64,000 nucleotides of DNA from Astropecten irregularis (Eukaryota; Echinodermata; Asteroidea; Paxillosida; Astropectinidae): contig OZ020244.1 in the NCBI GenBank assembly GCA_963971285.1, positions 6,882,001 through 6,946,000 of the forward strand, written 5' to 3'. Made by a program: the position numbers and the translations under genes. The stretch's first letter is position 1. Each line of letters starts with the position of its first letter. Below are positions 21,348-32,080 of the stretch, piece by piece. The notes below the pieces were generated by a model that saw only the letters and a list, made by a program, of their open reading frames with translations, had not been told where the DNA came from and did no database searches.

Positions 21348-21890
21348 AGGGCGGCTGCAGTGCTTTTTTCAGTCAGGTTATTTTATTGCCTTCATACAGA
21401 GAATAAACTGACAAATAATGAATGGCAAGTCTTATTTTGGTTTTCCTTTGAATGGCTTTGTATTAAAAACGGGGGATTTTCACGCATACTCATGTAGGGA
21501 ACCAACAGCCAAAATATAATGAAAAACATAAGAAATGAAGAGGCAAACTTGACCTACAGAAATGGTTTGGTAAAAACATTACACCACCAGTTGAGTGAAA
21601 GGAACATATTTCGCAAAATAGAACCATTGAGGAGGAAAAGGCCTGTCAGAAAACCTATAAAACAACTGCAACTTTTTGTGCACAAATCAATTGGGTTTAA
21701 TACTGCTCTCAGTTCCCCAGATGACATCACAGTTTTGCTCATGAATATGGAAATGCTAATTAGCATACAAACCAAAAAACCTGTTTTTAACCCTGAATCA
21801 GTGTGAGGAAGTGGTTAAAATTACAATCCCCATGTACAGTTTTTTTATTGGCACATGTTCAAGCCATAATATTCCCATTGCAGAGACCCT
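21348..21890. mobile_element. 543-bp TTAA-flanked MITE (AGGG TIR)
   Basis: TTAA at 21344-21347 and 21891-21894; TIRs AGGGCGGCTGCAGTG and AGGGTCTCTGCAATG (11 of 15). Kolobok-like by terminus and target site. The 95-codon open frame at 21519-21806 inside it has no recognisable domain. Confidence 0.65.
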
Positions 21891-22084
21891 TTAAATGATC
21901 CTTGGGATATAGTGGTATGTGAGATGTTTCATTGCTTCTGACTTTCTAATGCAGGTGTGTGATTTTTCAGGGAAAAAAACGGATGTCAGGTTTTTTGCCC
22001 TCACTTTGCCTGTACAAAAGTTTAGGAATCATGTGATTTTCAGGTTTTTTGGGCCATGTTTTCTGTTTTTATTATGCATGTACA

Positions 22085-22235
22085 ATCACAGCCCTGCTAA
22101 CGAACAAAAGATAATTGACTTAGAGGGACACCACCAACATAGGGCTGGGTAGCTCAGTTGGTAGAGTTCTGACAATTCCGCTCCAGTCAATTCTTTCTTC
22201 ACTTTTCAATGACTTTATGCTATCAAATTAGACTT
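22085..22235 (+). mobile_element. tRNA-derived SINE, internally deleted copy
   Basis: Matches the SINE at 3087-3384: AAAGATAATTGACT, CACCACCAA, then GGGCTGGGTAGCTCAGTTGG (A-box). It jumps from GTAGAGT to CCGCTCCAGTCAATT, losing the anticodon arm and B-box. Not expected to be transcribed by Pol III. Confidence 0.75.
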
Positions 22236-22807
22236 TGAAAAACTAAAATTTAGTCGCCTTTATATGACAGTAATTGAGAGAAATATGTAACAAATCAGTA
22301 ACAGTACATCAATTTTTCCTGTGTAATGTCTGTTGGAAAGTAAATTTACTTCATAAATACAAGCAAACTATTGATCTACATGACTCTATGATTGCATAAA
22401 ATGCCCTCTGCTTGTTAGCACAGTGCTCTTTTACATGAATGCCACATTTATGCTGTCTGCTCTTAGCCACAGAACAAGTATCATCACATATGATCAAGAT
22501 TCCTATATTTCAACTTGCATGACAGCTGTTTCGGTATTTGATTAGTTTACCGTAAATATCCATGTGTACAGTGCACCCAACAATAATTAAATACCTGGTA
22601 AATAAATAACATAATTCAATCATTGAATCAAATAGTAAGCATCTACTTCATAGGTATCAATACAATATGCATTGCATATTTCATTTGTTATGGGATAGTT
22701 CATCGTTGCTATGATTTCAGGATATAAAAACACAGTAAAATTAGGGCATAGTTTAAATCATTGTGTCATCTGTGTGACAATCATGTTTGTATTTTGATTT
22801 ACCACAG

Positions 22808-23105
22808 CTCAAAGGAGTTGACCTGGAGCTGGCTTTCCTTGAGGGTCATGTACACAATGAATCCAAATCTGCAGTAGGTCAGGTAACATCCAATCACCTG
22901 TCACCCTTCTGTAGATTTGTGAATATTGAACTTTGTGATGCAAAGCCCCAGTGTGGAGCAAGGTCAACACATGCTACCATACTACTTGAGAACCCTAAGG
23001 GAGATTTTCCTATTTCAGTTAAGGAACTTGTCAAGCAAGTCAAGGTGGTTTTTGGACTTCATGGCAGGAATGTTGCATTGTATACATCAAGGAATCAATC
23101 CAATG
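22808..23105 (+). CDS. IARS1: IARS1 exon: C-terminal UNE-I-like domain
   Basis: 99 codons plus one base; acceptor TTTACCACAG (22807), donor GTGAGT (23106). It starts LKGVDLELAFLEG, like the start of the first C-terminal repeat of vertebrate IleRS. It then continues FVNIELCDAKPQ and ILLENPKGDF with KVVFGLHGRN, which look like the second repeat. The chain therefore holds one UNE-I/ubiquitin-like unit rather than the two described for human. This region mediates packing in the multisynthetase complex. Confidence 0.93.
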
Positions 23106-23403
23106 GTGAGTAGTCCTCAGTCTATGCAACCTATTATAACAGATCTGAAACACTTACAAACTATATGCTCAGGGATTTAGAATTGAAGGCACATAAGGAA
23201 TGTATTATTACTTCATGATGAGCATAACACAACAAGAAGAGATCTTTTCCATAAACAAGATGAGAAATTTACATTTGATTAAGATAAATCAAAACTTTAA
23301 GGGGAACTTGCTGTACAGGGAAAAAACCTCAATTGATATAATTGTTTGTATGAATATATTTAGCAAATTTCAAATTGTTCAAATTGTTTTGTGTTTGTTT
23401 CAG

Positions 23404-23474
23404 AATTAACGGTGGAGCTTGGACAGGATATATTTGCACTTCACTCATGTACTCTCTATGCTTTCATCAAATGA
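23404..23474 (+). CDS. IARS1: IARS1 last coding exon with stop codon
   Basis: Acceptor TTTGTTTCAG (23403). The first two bases complete a GAA codon with the G left by the previous exon. Encodes LTVELGQDIFALHSCTLYAF then IK and TGA at 23472-23474. No clear AATAAA follows in the next 400 bp before repetitive DNA begins; the 3' UTR end is not determined. Confidence 0.93.
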
Positions 23475-23798
23475 TTGCCAAACATTAGTACAGCAAGAAT
23501 ACTGATTAGTAAGATTTTCCACTTTCATTTGAAGAGCATATTACAACTGTGCATGATTGACTTCAGTACCATCTTAGTGTCACTTTCCTTGTGTATGTCA
23601 ATGATTATGGATTGGTAAACAAGAATAGTTTGTCATCAATTTCTTATTAGAGATGATGGAGTCTATGCTTTATAATCAGTGCAATCTGAACCAGAATGCT
23701 GTGCCCTGTTCATGCAGTGCAAGTTGCTGACAGAGCAATACATCATGGATTTTCCAATTGAATGTAGGTGTACCCATGATGCCTACAGCTGAGTAACA

Positions 23799-24192
23799 CT
23801 GGTGTCGATTTCTGTTCATGATTGGGGGGGATGATTGCTGATTTGGTGTCCTATGCGAGGGAGCGAAGCGACCGAGCTGGTGGAGGCTGTAGGAGGTGGG
23901 ATACCCCCCTCCCAAACCAGGGACTTTTTAATAAAAACAGAGTCCAAAAGTCAAATTTTAGAGCATAAAAGTCGCATTTTAGAGCATTTAAAAAACGATA
24001 TTCAGAAGAATTAAACAGTATAAATTCACTTCGAAGAGTAACAAAATAACAAGGATCATGTAATATTTCTATACAATAAAATTGAATGACATTCAACCTC
24101 AAAATATTGGGGGGGATGATAATACACGCCATCCCCTCCACCTCAAATATTGGGGGGGGGGGATATATCCCCCCCGGGATCGACACCGATGA
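23799..24192. mobile_element. 394-bp MITE, CTGGTGTCGAT termini, copy 2
   Basis: Same family as 3749-4020: shares CTGTAGGAGGTGGGAT, TTTAGAGCATTTAAAAA, GGATCATGTAATATTTC and the G-run, and ends ATCGACACCGATGA. An extra ~75 bp near the left end includes GGGAGCGAAGCGACCGAGC. No clear TSD. Confidence 0.75.
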
Positions 24193-24826
24193 ATACATGT
24201 AATGAAAATAACCAATTTTAAATGTGCAAAAAAGAAGGAAAAAGTCATGACTCAATCGGTATTCATACAGTTATATCTGATTGCAGTTTGAGTAGAATGA
24301 ACATGATAATATAGTATTAAGGAGGTGAACTGTTATTTTTGTCCAGTATATTGAATCCTTAAAGGGTTTATACAACAGTGGTAACATACCAAAACAGAAA
24401 TGTTCACAGATTTATAATTACAGGGTGTAAAGACAGTATTGGTAGAAACATACTGTAGAAATGTTTCTGCCTGAAATGCTGTATTTATCCAGAAAAGCAT
24501 AAAACCAAACACATGAATATTTCTGATCTTGGAAAGATAAAAAATGAGACAGCTAGCCTATTCCCACACAATTTGGCATAATAATTGCAATAGTTTTTCG
24601 GCATTTTCTGTTTCCAATGATCAATTGAGCTGAGAAATTCACAGGTTTGTTTTTATTCCAGGACAAATTTAATTATGAGCATCCTGCAACAATATCAATA
24701 TATTTGGCAATGTTGTTATGTTTCGTACACTACACCAGGTATGTAAAAGAAACAGCATGATAATCATTTAATAGGGTTCCTTACTTATTAGGTATTTTTG
24801 ATGTGGAATTTAATAAAAGTGTGTTC

Positions 24827-24977
24827 ATATGCAAATTAGGCTTGCCCCTTCACCGACGTGGATGAGCACTGTATACTCGGTGCAAATCCATGATGTATTG
24901 CACTGATTAAGCATAGACTCCATCATCTCTAATAAGTGCTCATCCACGTCGGTGAAGGGCAAGCCTAATTTGCATAT
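24827..24977. mobile_element. 151-bp foldback (44-bp arms) with host-similar loop
   Basis: Arms 24827-24870 and 24935-24977 are inverted copies (ATATGCAAATTAGGCTTGCC... ), differing by one C. The 64-bp loop is an inverted copy of sequence just 3' of IARS1 at 23643-23686 and 23739-23752. Confidence 0.85.
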
Positions 24978-25185
24978 TATCTATTTCCCGACCAAAATCA
25001 TCAATATTCATGAAAAGTGTGTTCAAGGGTCTACAAATCACATGTTGGTACAGGAAGCAACAACAATTCTTGAATTTTGATAACCTCATAATTAAATGTA
25101 TCTTTTGAATGTTTCTTTTCTGTTTTCTTGGTTTTTTGTGTGTTCTACCATTTGTTCAGAGATAATATACCTTTCAGCTGTTCAT

Positions 25186-25957
25186 TGGCCGATTTCACGA
25201 AACGCTAAGACGCGTCTTAGGAAGGGTAACTCGTCCTATGTCAGGACGCGTCCTAGGATCGATTTCACCAAACCAAAGACGCGTTTAACGCATCTCAACT
25301 TCCATAGCAACGCAGATGAACTCGTCTTAGGACGGGTCTGAGGGTCGTCTTATCTGCACGAACACGTACATATTAAATACTGAATAGCAACAATTCAAAT
25401 GGCGCTTACGCTTCTTGCTGAGTGACTGATAGCGACTCGGCGGGCGGGGAGCCGGAGGTAGGCCTAGCCTTGGCGAGTTAATATTCCATGACCGGAGAAA
25501 TCCACTCGATAGTTAAAAATGACGAGGAAAACGTAGAGGATATAGGTCTATTGTTTGACAGGGATTATTTCAAGATTGGCTTATGAATTTGACCTCGTCG
25601 CCCATGTGAGTAAGTTATTTTTGTGAAAACTTTTTCGCCCAAACAACACATACTCACCCATCTTGAGTTTACGTGCTTCATTCATGCTGCACACGCACAC
25701 TGCAAGCATAAAATTACGGCTGTTGCATGCACTTTTCCAATTGAATCAAGTAAACATGGTGCAGCCGTTGTATTTGGAAAGGCCATCCTTGTCCAATAAA
25801 TTACAATTTATTTATCAGAATGACAGACTGATCTTGGCTAAGACGCATTTGGTGAAATCCATCCTAGGATGCGTCATAGCTAAGATCGATCTTACGGCTA
25901 GGACTCGTCCTGAGATCGATCCTAACATATAAAGAAGAGTTTTGTGAAATCGGCCCC
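25186..25957. mobile_element. ~770-bp element with GGCCGATTTCAC ends
   Basis: Left TTGGCCGATTTCACGAAACG and right end, inverted, GGGCCGATTTCACAAAACTC, followed by CAG. Long subterminal inverted similarity around AAGACGCGTCTTAGGA / GGATGCGTC. Same termini as the CWG-flanked MITEs. Its internal ORFs are short and unrecognised. Confidence 0.65.
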
Positions 25958-26819
25958 AGGATGGGTATCTTTTAACCTTTCACTGATCCATTTGCGTGAT
26001 TATTTTCCATATACTACAAATGGCCAAACATCAATTTTCCTAGTTAGGTTTGTCATAATATTAATTGATAGATAAGTAGTAATTTTGATAGGATTGACAT
26101 CAAATACGACCTGGGATGAAAATGTTATTATTACCTATTAAAAGCCCCTGAAAGTTATGGCCAAAGAAAAGCTGACACAGTAGCTACACGTGTGTTTATT
26201 CATAGTTGGTCTTTCTGTGCAGATTTTTCATCAAAACAGCAGTTAATTTATCACTACATGCATGTATGTGTTGCCTGTGGTCAAATTAGGCTCATTTTAC
26301 GTACAACAGGCATCTGTGGCTGGAAAAGCACCCAATTATCCCTGTTGGCTGACCAAGTTCTGGTGCATGTGTTCAAAAAATGTATTTAATCACGTGGTTT
26401 TGGATGTCGGTTTTGTTTATCAGAAACTAATTTTAACCATTGTTACCAATTCCTAAGATATAATAATAGAATTGTCTAGATAAACTCCTGAATATTATGT
26501 TATACTTTCCTTTTTTGCGTAGTATGAAGATGTACTAGATATCATTTTGAAATTTTAGGGAGATTTAAATGACATTTATAATTTACTTGAATTAAAAAGT
26601 ATTTTGCTTTCAAGAAATAATCGATGAGTCATGAACAATTGCTAACAATAAAAATTAAAATGTGTGAAATAAAATCTGTTTATCTTTAATAACTGTTTTA
26701 TAAATGTATAACATTGAATCGTCTATTATACAGTATACAGTATACAGTATATACAGTATAAGTTAAGAATTATCAAACCACAACCCTCCACAAGGGAAAC
26801 GCTCTAGATTAGTTCAGCA

Positions 26820-27402
26820 TCTTGGGGAATTGTAAAAATCGGCAAGATCAGGAAATATCTCACCAATTCCTCAACAGAGAGACTGGTCCATGCATTCATC
26901 ACTTCTCCATTGATTATTGTAACAGCCTGCTGTCCAGTTTGCCGAAGTCAAACATCGCTCCATTGCAACGCATTCAAAACTCTGCTGCCAGAATGGTTAC
27001 TCGGACTAAGAGGCATGATCACATTACACCAATCCTTAGGTCTCTGCATTGGCTTCCTGTTCATGAACGCATCACCTTCCTGTTCATGAACGCATCACCT
27101 TCAAAACGCTTCTCTTTGTTTTCAAAATCATCCACAACCTTTCCCCATCATACCTCAAGAAACTTGTATCTACCCGGTCCACAGCCATATCATCTACATC
27201 CCGCCACCTCCGATCGTACTCTACAGCCCATCTCCAGCTTCTGCCCGGACCTAAAACCAAAACCCGCTACGGTGACCGTGCCTTCTCAGTGATAGCCCCA
27301 AAACTTTGGAACTCTCTACCCATTCACATCCGTGAAATTGATTCTTTAGACTCGTTTAAGATTGCACTTAAGAGCTTTCTTTGTTCACAAGCCTTTGATT
27401 AA
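26820..27402 (+). pseudogene. CR1/L2-group LINE ORF2 C-terminus
   Basis: Encodes the conserved C-terminal block of CR1/L2-group LINEs: DYCNSLLSSLPKSNIAPLQR, IQNSAARMVTRTKRHDHITP, LRSLHWLPVHERI, then after a frame change GDRAFSVIAPKLWNSLPIHI and SFKIALKSFLCSQAFD with TAA at 27400. The change of frame is explained by a 23-bp tandem duplication (CTGTTCATGAACGCATCACC...) near 27058-27104. A 3' hexamer tail follows at 27477. The 5' truncation at about 26820 is usual for LINEs. Confidence 0.88.
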
Positions 27403-27476
27403 GTCATTTAATTTCTTTGTGTCATTCATTCTACTGAGCGCTTTGAAACATGGTGGAAAGCGCTTTATAAATGTTG

Positions 27477-27510
27477 TTAGTTATAGTTATAGTTATAGTT
27501 ATAGTTATTA
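27477..27510 (+). repeat. (TTATAG)n 3' tail of the LINE
   Basis: About five TTATAG units about 75 bp after the LINE stop codon; short tandem tails are typical 3' termini of CR1/L2-type elements. Confidence 0.85.
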
Positions 27511-27526
27511 GTTCAAGTTGTTTAAA

Positions 27527-27680
27527 TGTGTAGAAAGAAAATGGCTGAAGAGGGATTTGAACCAGCAACCTTCTGACTGACAATACTGTCTCTCCACCAA
27601 TGTTGGCAATGTCCTGAATTGTCGGACATGAGAAATGGGCTGATGACCATCCATTCAAAATCATCTGGATCAGCCTCACT
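27527..27680 (-). mobile_element. tRNA-related SINE fragment
   Basis: On the - strand GGTTGCTGGTTCAAATCCCT contains a consensus Pol III B-box (GGTTCAAATCC). The A-box side (TTGGTGGAGAGACAG) is weak. It could be a decayed tRNA-derived SINE; a real tRNA is excluded because the arms do not pair. Confidence 0.45.
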
Positions 27681-28573
27681 GACTCCTATTCAACCAGAAT
27701 GGCAAACTTGTTCACCAGTGGTTTAGATCAGCTTGCCACACTTGTAGCGTGTAACTTTATTTGCAGGACAGTGATCTCCCAGTCGAAAGAGGTGGTCGCA
27801 ACTACAGATGTGGCCCTGTCTGGAATGGACAGCATTAATGGCTAGATCTTTGTGGTTGATGATGGTTCATGGGTGTGATCAGTGAGGCTTTTTGTCTATG
27901 CCAAGGAGCTCTTTGAAGAGCTCTGTATATGTTTGATACCTGCAATAAATTGCTCAACGCACTCATCGGCAGTGTTGTACTCGAGTCGAACCCAAGACTG
28001 AAACCTGATGGACCTAGGCTAGACCGAGACCAGACCTAAACACTGGTCATTGTATAATGGTGCAGTTTGGCACCTTAATTCACTGAAACTCTATTTGAGG
28101 CAGTCGATGGAAGCTAGTGAGGAATCACCCCCCCCCCCCCCCCTTGCGAAATAAATTGCAACTTTTTATTTTTTTCCCATAGGCTGCATTTGCATTCATC
28201 AAGGCACGGAAAGATCCTATTTGTGGGGAAGAGGTTGTGCACAACACTCTTTCTTGGCCTTGGAAATGGAAAACTTTGCAAATGAACACACCATGTAGGT
28301 GTTTGTGCTGAAAGTAAAGTAGGGAACACATAATGAATAGGAATTAATACAAGCATTGCAAAACTGACTTTTGTCCAAACCTTCAGAATGAGAAAGATTG
28401 TCAATAAATCAAGAATTTAAAGCAAATCATGACATCAATTTTAATGTACGTGACACTATGTGGGTTACTACTGCATAACTACTTTACGTAGCACATGTAA
28501 GTGACGGTGCTAATTTCCATAATGCTATACCTTAAACATGTGATGGCACTCGGGATGAATTTGATGTCTCTGC

Positions 28574-28708
28574 CAGTGTTGTAGTCGAGACCTGGAAGTC
28601 CGAGACCAAGACCAAGACCGAGACCGAGACCTGATGGTTCGAGGGGGAGACCGAGGCCAAGACCGAGACCAGGAAAAAGTGGTCTCGAGACCGGTCTCTA
28701 CAACACTG
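28574..28708. mobile_element. 135-bp hAT MITE with perfect 8-bp TSD
   Basis: TIRs CAGTGTTGTAGTCGAGACC and CAGTGTTGTAGAGACC, flanked by GTCTCTGC on both sides. The interior is a CCGAGACCAAGA-type low-complexity stretch. A related terminus, CAGTGTTGTACTCGAGTC, occurs at 27970 and a decayed ACTACAACA end near 28898. Confidence 0.88.
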
Positions 28709-28898
28709 GTCTCTGCGTCTTGCTTGGTGCAACTGAAGTGTCCATTGTTATAATTATTTTTATTCAAACTTGGCCTGTACTCGGACTCTGAAAAACTCTA
28801 ACTTGGTTTTTGAACCCAAGTTTCATTTAGAAATTACTTGGACTCTGCTTGTACTCAGTACTGTGTGTAATCCAGTAGTGGTACTCGACTACAACATG

Positions 28899-30272
28899 GG
28901 GCTTGACTCCATCCACTTGGGTGATTCCTAAATAATCTGGGCTGTGATTACAGTTGTTGGCACTAACTCAGGAACAAATCATCCCTCACCATGATTTACA
29001 TAGAATAAGGATGGATTTAATCATTTGAACCCCTGTTGCCTCAGATAGTTTGCCTAATTATGCCATGAGAATAGTCTTTGCTCTATTTCCATTGAAATAC
29101 ATTGGGTACTGTCTGGAAGAAGAGCTTCAATGAAGTGTCTCCCAAATATCGCTAATTTTGGTATATTTACCATCTTATTTGCATTTAAACTGACATGCAT
29201 TTTCGAGCAGATCGCAGTCTGTGAGCTCGAAACACAAATTTGTGCCACCAATTAAATAAGACTGGAATTCAGGCTATTGTCTAGCGGTATTCAACCACTT
29301 TGTGCCTGCAGTTCTTATGCCAAGCTCCCTACTGCCACACATGGCCCAGGCAGATGACCTCTATTTGACTTTTGACTGATATTAAATAGGCTGGCAACAA
29401 AAAAACCAAATGATCCTGGGTGATATATCTTGGGTAGCTTAAACAAGATAAATAATGGAACAAACTCACCGCATTAACTGTCGAGGCTGCCAACTTGGAA
29501 CCCTTTTCTTTATTAAACATGTAGTTCATGTTGATCACATGACACTGGGCTTAAGGGGTTAAGGATGCTCTCTAATGATGATAAACATAAGAGAAACATT
29601 TCATTTGTGTATATTCAGAATATTTATGAAACCAAAACAGAAATGTTCACAGATTTACCTAGGTATGAGGATGGTGGTGGTAGAATCATAGCGTTAATTT
29701 TTTTCCTGCCTGAAATAGTGTATTTATCTAGAAATTAGTAAAACAAAGACCGGACATCTTTTTGATCTTTTAAAAGATCAAAAAATAATAGAGAAAAGAC
29801 TTAAGAAATACTGTGGCTGTTTTTCACTGTTTTCTCAAAAAGTGGGCACCATATGCGACTGAAATGTTCACAGATGACTGCTACTGTATCTGTCTTGATA
29901 TTGTTGGCCATGAATCTGTATTTCTGTGATAAAAACCAAAGTATGATACTACCTTTAAAAGGTTTTATTACTAATGGTAATTAAAGGAACACCCCAGCTT
30001 CAAAGTTCTCAAAATTAACATTGTATTTCTATAACACTTTATGGAGGTTTTAGTGAAACAAAAGGTCTGGGAACCAGACTTTAACTGGTTGTGCATTATA
30101 CAATTTTATTGGAACCGGCCTTGGCCTTGGAGCTGTGGCCTTCAAGTTGGTCTCGGCCAAATACAAGTCAAAAGCAGTAAACATTACATGAACATTTTGT
30201 TGGTATATTCTGTTTGGTCAACTGAAGAAGACTTTTCATGCTTAGCAATTTTTGTGCTATGGAGGTACCTCA
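28899..30272. other. Non-coding DNA with a repeat fragment
   Basis: At 29620-29760, CCAAAACAGAAATGTTCACAG and TGCCTGAAATAGTGTATTTA match 24380-24510 and 16865-16990 (and, inverted, 43800-43880), an interspersed family that starts TTAAAGGG in two copies. No genes seen. Confidence 0.55.
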
Positions 30273-30404
30273 GGGCCCAATTTCATGGAATTTCAGTGTT
30301 ACGTGAAATCTATTTCATGGAATCTATGAGCAAGATTTTCAGTCCGAGTGAAGAATTTCTACTAACGTAAACAGAGAACGGTAACGGATTCCATAAATTG
30401 GGCC
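30273..30404. mobile_element. ~132-bp MITE, GGGCCCAATTTCATGGA ends
   Basis: GGGCCCAATTTCATGGAAT and inverted CCATAAATTGGGCC bound an AT-rich core. It resembles the GGGCC-AATTTCA class, but the flanking duplication is imperfect. Confidence 0.6.
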
Positions 30405-30566
30405 ATGATCTATCCCAGAACATCTTAAGTTCACTGAGGCAAATTGTACTACAGCACAAGGCCTGCTATAAAACACCATAAAAACACACATCATTGAGAC
30501 TAGTGTCCACTGTGGCATATACGGTACATGTACATCTTTCAGTATAGGTCAGCCTGAAGGGTGCAG

Positions 30567-30742
30567 AAAAAGCGCTCCGCACTAATGACGTCACAAAATC
30601 CCCGGCTGTCAGACAAACATTGTCTCACACACAAAGTGAACATGGACGCGCACATGCACGCGCACATGCACATTTGCATGCATGGTTGCAATGTTTGTCT
30701 GAGATCCGGTGCTATTTTTAGCGCAAGTGCAGAGCGCTATTA
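30567..30742. mobile_element. ~176-bp palindromic MITE (AGCGCTCTGCACT), copy 1
   Basis: Outer inverted pair AGCGCTCCGCACTAATG / AGTGCAGAGCGCT and inner inverted pair TGTCAGACAAACATTG / CAATGTTTGTCTGAGA. A second copy at 59706-59890 keeps the same layout with a different CA-rich centre. Confidence 0.75.
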
Positions 30743-30903
30743 GGCCGAAATCAGTCAGGGTAGCTCTTTCAATTTTCTTTACCCTCAACAATTATTTCAA
30801 AGCATTTGGTGCGCCCTACTTGTAAAAAACAAAATGGATGGAACCTACACGGTCACCAGAGGTTGGACTTGGACCTTTGGTTGAGCTGCTTGGATGAAAT
30901 CAG

Positions 30904-31142
30904 GGGCCAATTTCACGGCGCTGCTTAGCACAAAAATTTGCTAAGCATGACATTTCGGTCTTCATAAAAACAGGGTTAACAACCAAATATCCATGTGTTG
31001 TGTATCACTTGTGATTGTTCTTTGGCTGTTGTTAACTGACCATGAATATCAAATGGAATTTTTAACTGTGGCTTGTTTTATTGGGCAAGACATTTTTGTG
31101 CTAAGCAAATTTTTGTGCTTAGCAGCGCCGTGAAATTGGCCC
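30904..31142. mobile_element. 239-bp MITE, GGGCCAATTTCACGGCGC ends, CAG duplication
   Basis: TIRs of about 45 bp (GGGCCAATTTCACGGCGCTG...AGCACAAAAATTTGCTTAGC). Flanked by CAG at 30901-30903 and 31143-31145. Confidence 0.88.
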
Positions 31143-31639
31143 CAGGTCTTAAATGCTATCTGTGCCATTATTGTGGAGGCGGGGTGTAGTATTTGTTAGT
31201 CTGGCACTGGTCAATATGGCAGTTTAGGGGTATTTTTCTTTGCGTGGACTAATTCATCCAAAAGTCATCTGTTAATATTACACAAAACCAAAAATAAAAT
31301 TTAAATTTAATTATTTTTTTTCAATTGGCTATTTTGTGCCGGAACCTATGGCGGATGGGAAAAACAGGTATCATGGAATGACTTCCAAAATTCGAATAGC
31401 GCCCTCACTGAGATCAAAGCTAGCCCATCCTTTGCAGTGCATGCATCATGCGATCAGGGTTCTATTTTTGTCTGCCTAGTTTGGTTGCGGGCTTCATGAG
31501 GCATCTCTGATTTTTCTATAAGCTTGATCGTAGCTCCTCCATTTTTGTGTGTGTGCTATGAAACACATCTCCATATCTGCATAACTTTCTAAGGCTACAA
31601 TAAACTGAATGCTTGTTTTCTTTTTATTTTTAGACTTTT

Positions 31640-32080
31640 TCAATGTCGTCATGTACACCGTCACAATTGCTGGGCCTCACCGCTATGACGTCAATGTTGC
31701 CTGGCGATTGTGCGTTAATTTCTGCCCACCAATCACATAATGCGTTATATCGACTCTCGGCTGGAAGGAGAATGTATCACGTGATTTACATGGGCGGATC
31801 GCATCAGTGCGGGGCCGGCTGCCATCGGTTTACGTACAAACTAGCGGCGATGCTGTGCATATCGCATGCGTTCATTGCTTTGCATTGGAACTTGGCCTAG
31901 CAAAGCGACGGGTTGCCCATAGATCTGCCCAAGAAAACACAGAATTTGCTTCCATTATCTTTATTGTTTTGAATGGCAGTAATCCACATATGTGAGAACG
32001 GGGTCAGTTGAGCTGAAGGAGGTTACTGAAGAGGTGTCCGCCGTGAAAATAATAATTCTCCAAGGATATCGTGCAGGTGA
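31640..32080 (+). promoter_or_regulatory. CpG-rich stretch with strong splice donor; possible promoter and 5' exon
   Basis: Locally rich in CpG within AT-rich surroundings, with a TGACGTCA-like site (ATGACGTCAA near 31685) and CACGTG-type words. At 32070 CGTGCAG is followed by GTGAGA, a near-consensus donor. No acceptor exon was found downstream before the repeats, and no protein family is recognised. This is only a candidate first exon. Confidence 0.3.

Noticed and set aside
21519..21806. 95-codon + strand ORF in an IARS1 intron
   Set aside because: Lies wholly inside the TTAA-flanked element, with no domain and a matching antisense ORF; a chance frame is more likely.
28120..28145. Homopolymer C run, and G runs at 3950, 16729 and 58045, as functional G-quadruplex sites
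   Set aside because: Single mononucleotide runs of this kind are common and length-unstable, and two of them lie inside MITEs; no supporting context.
28520..28767. Ser/Arg-rich open frame on the - strand
   Set aside because: It is a translation of the GAGACC low-complexity core of a hAT MITE.
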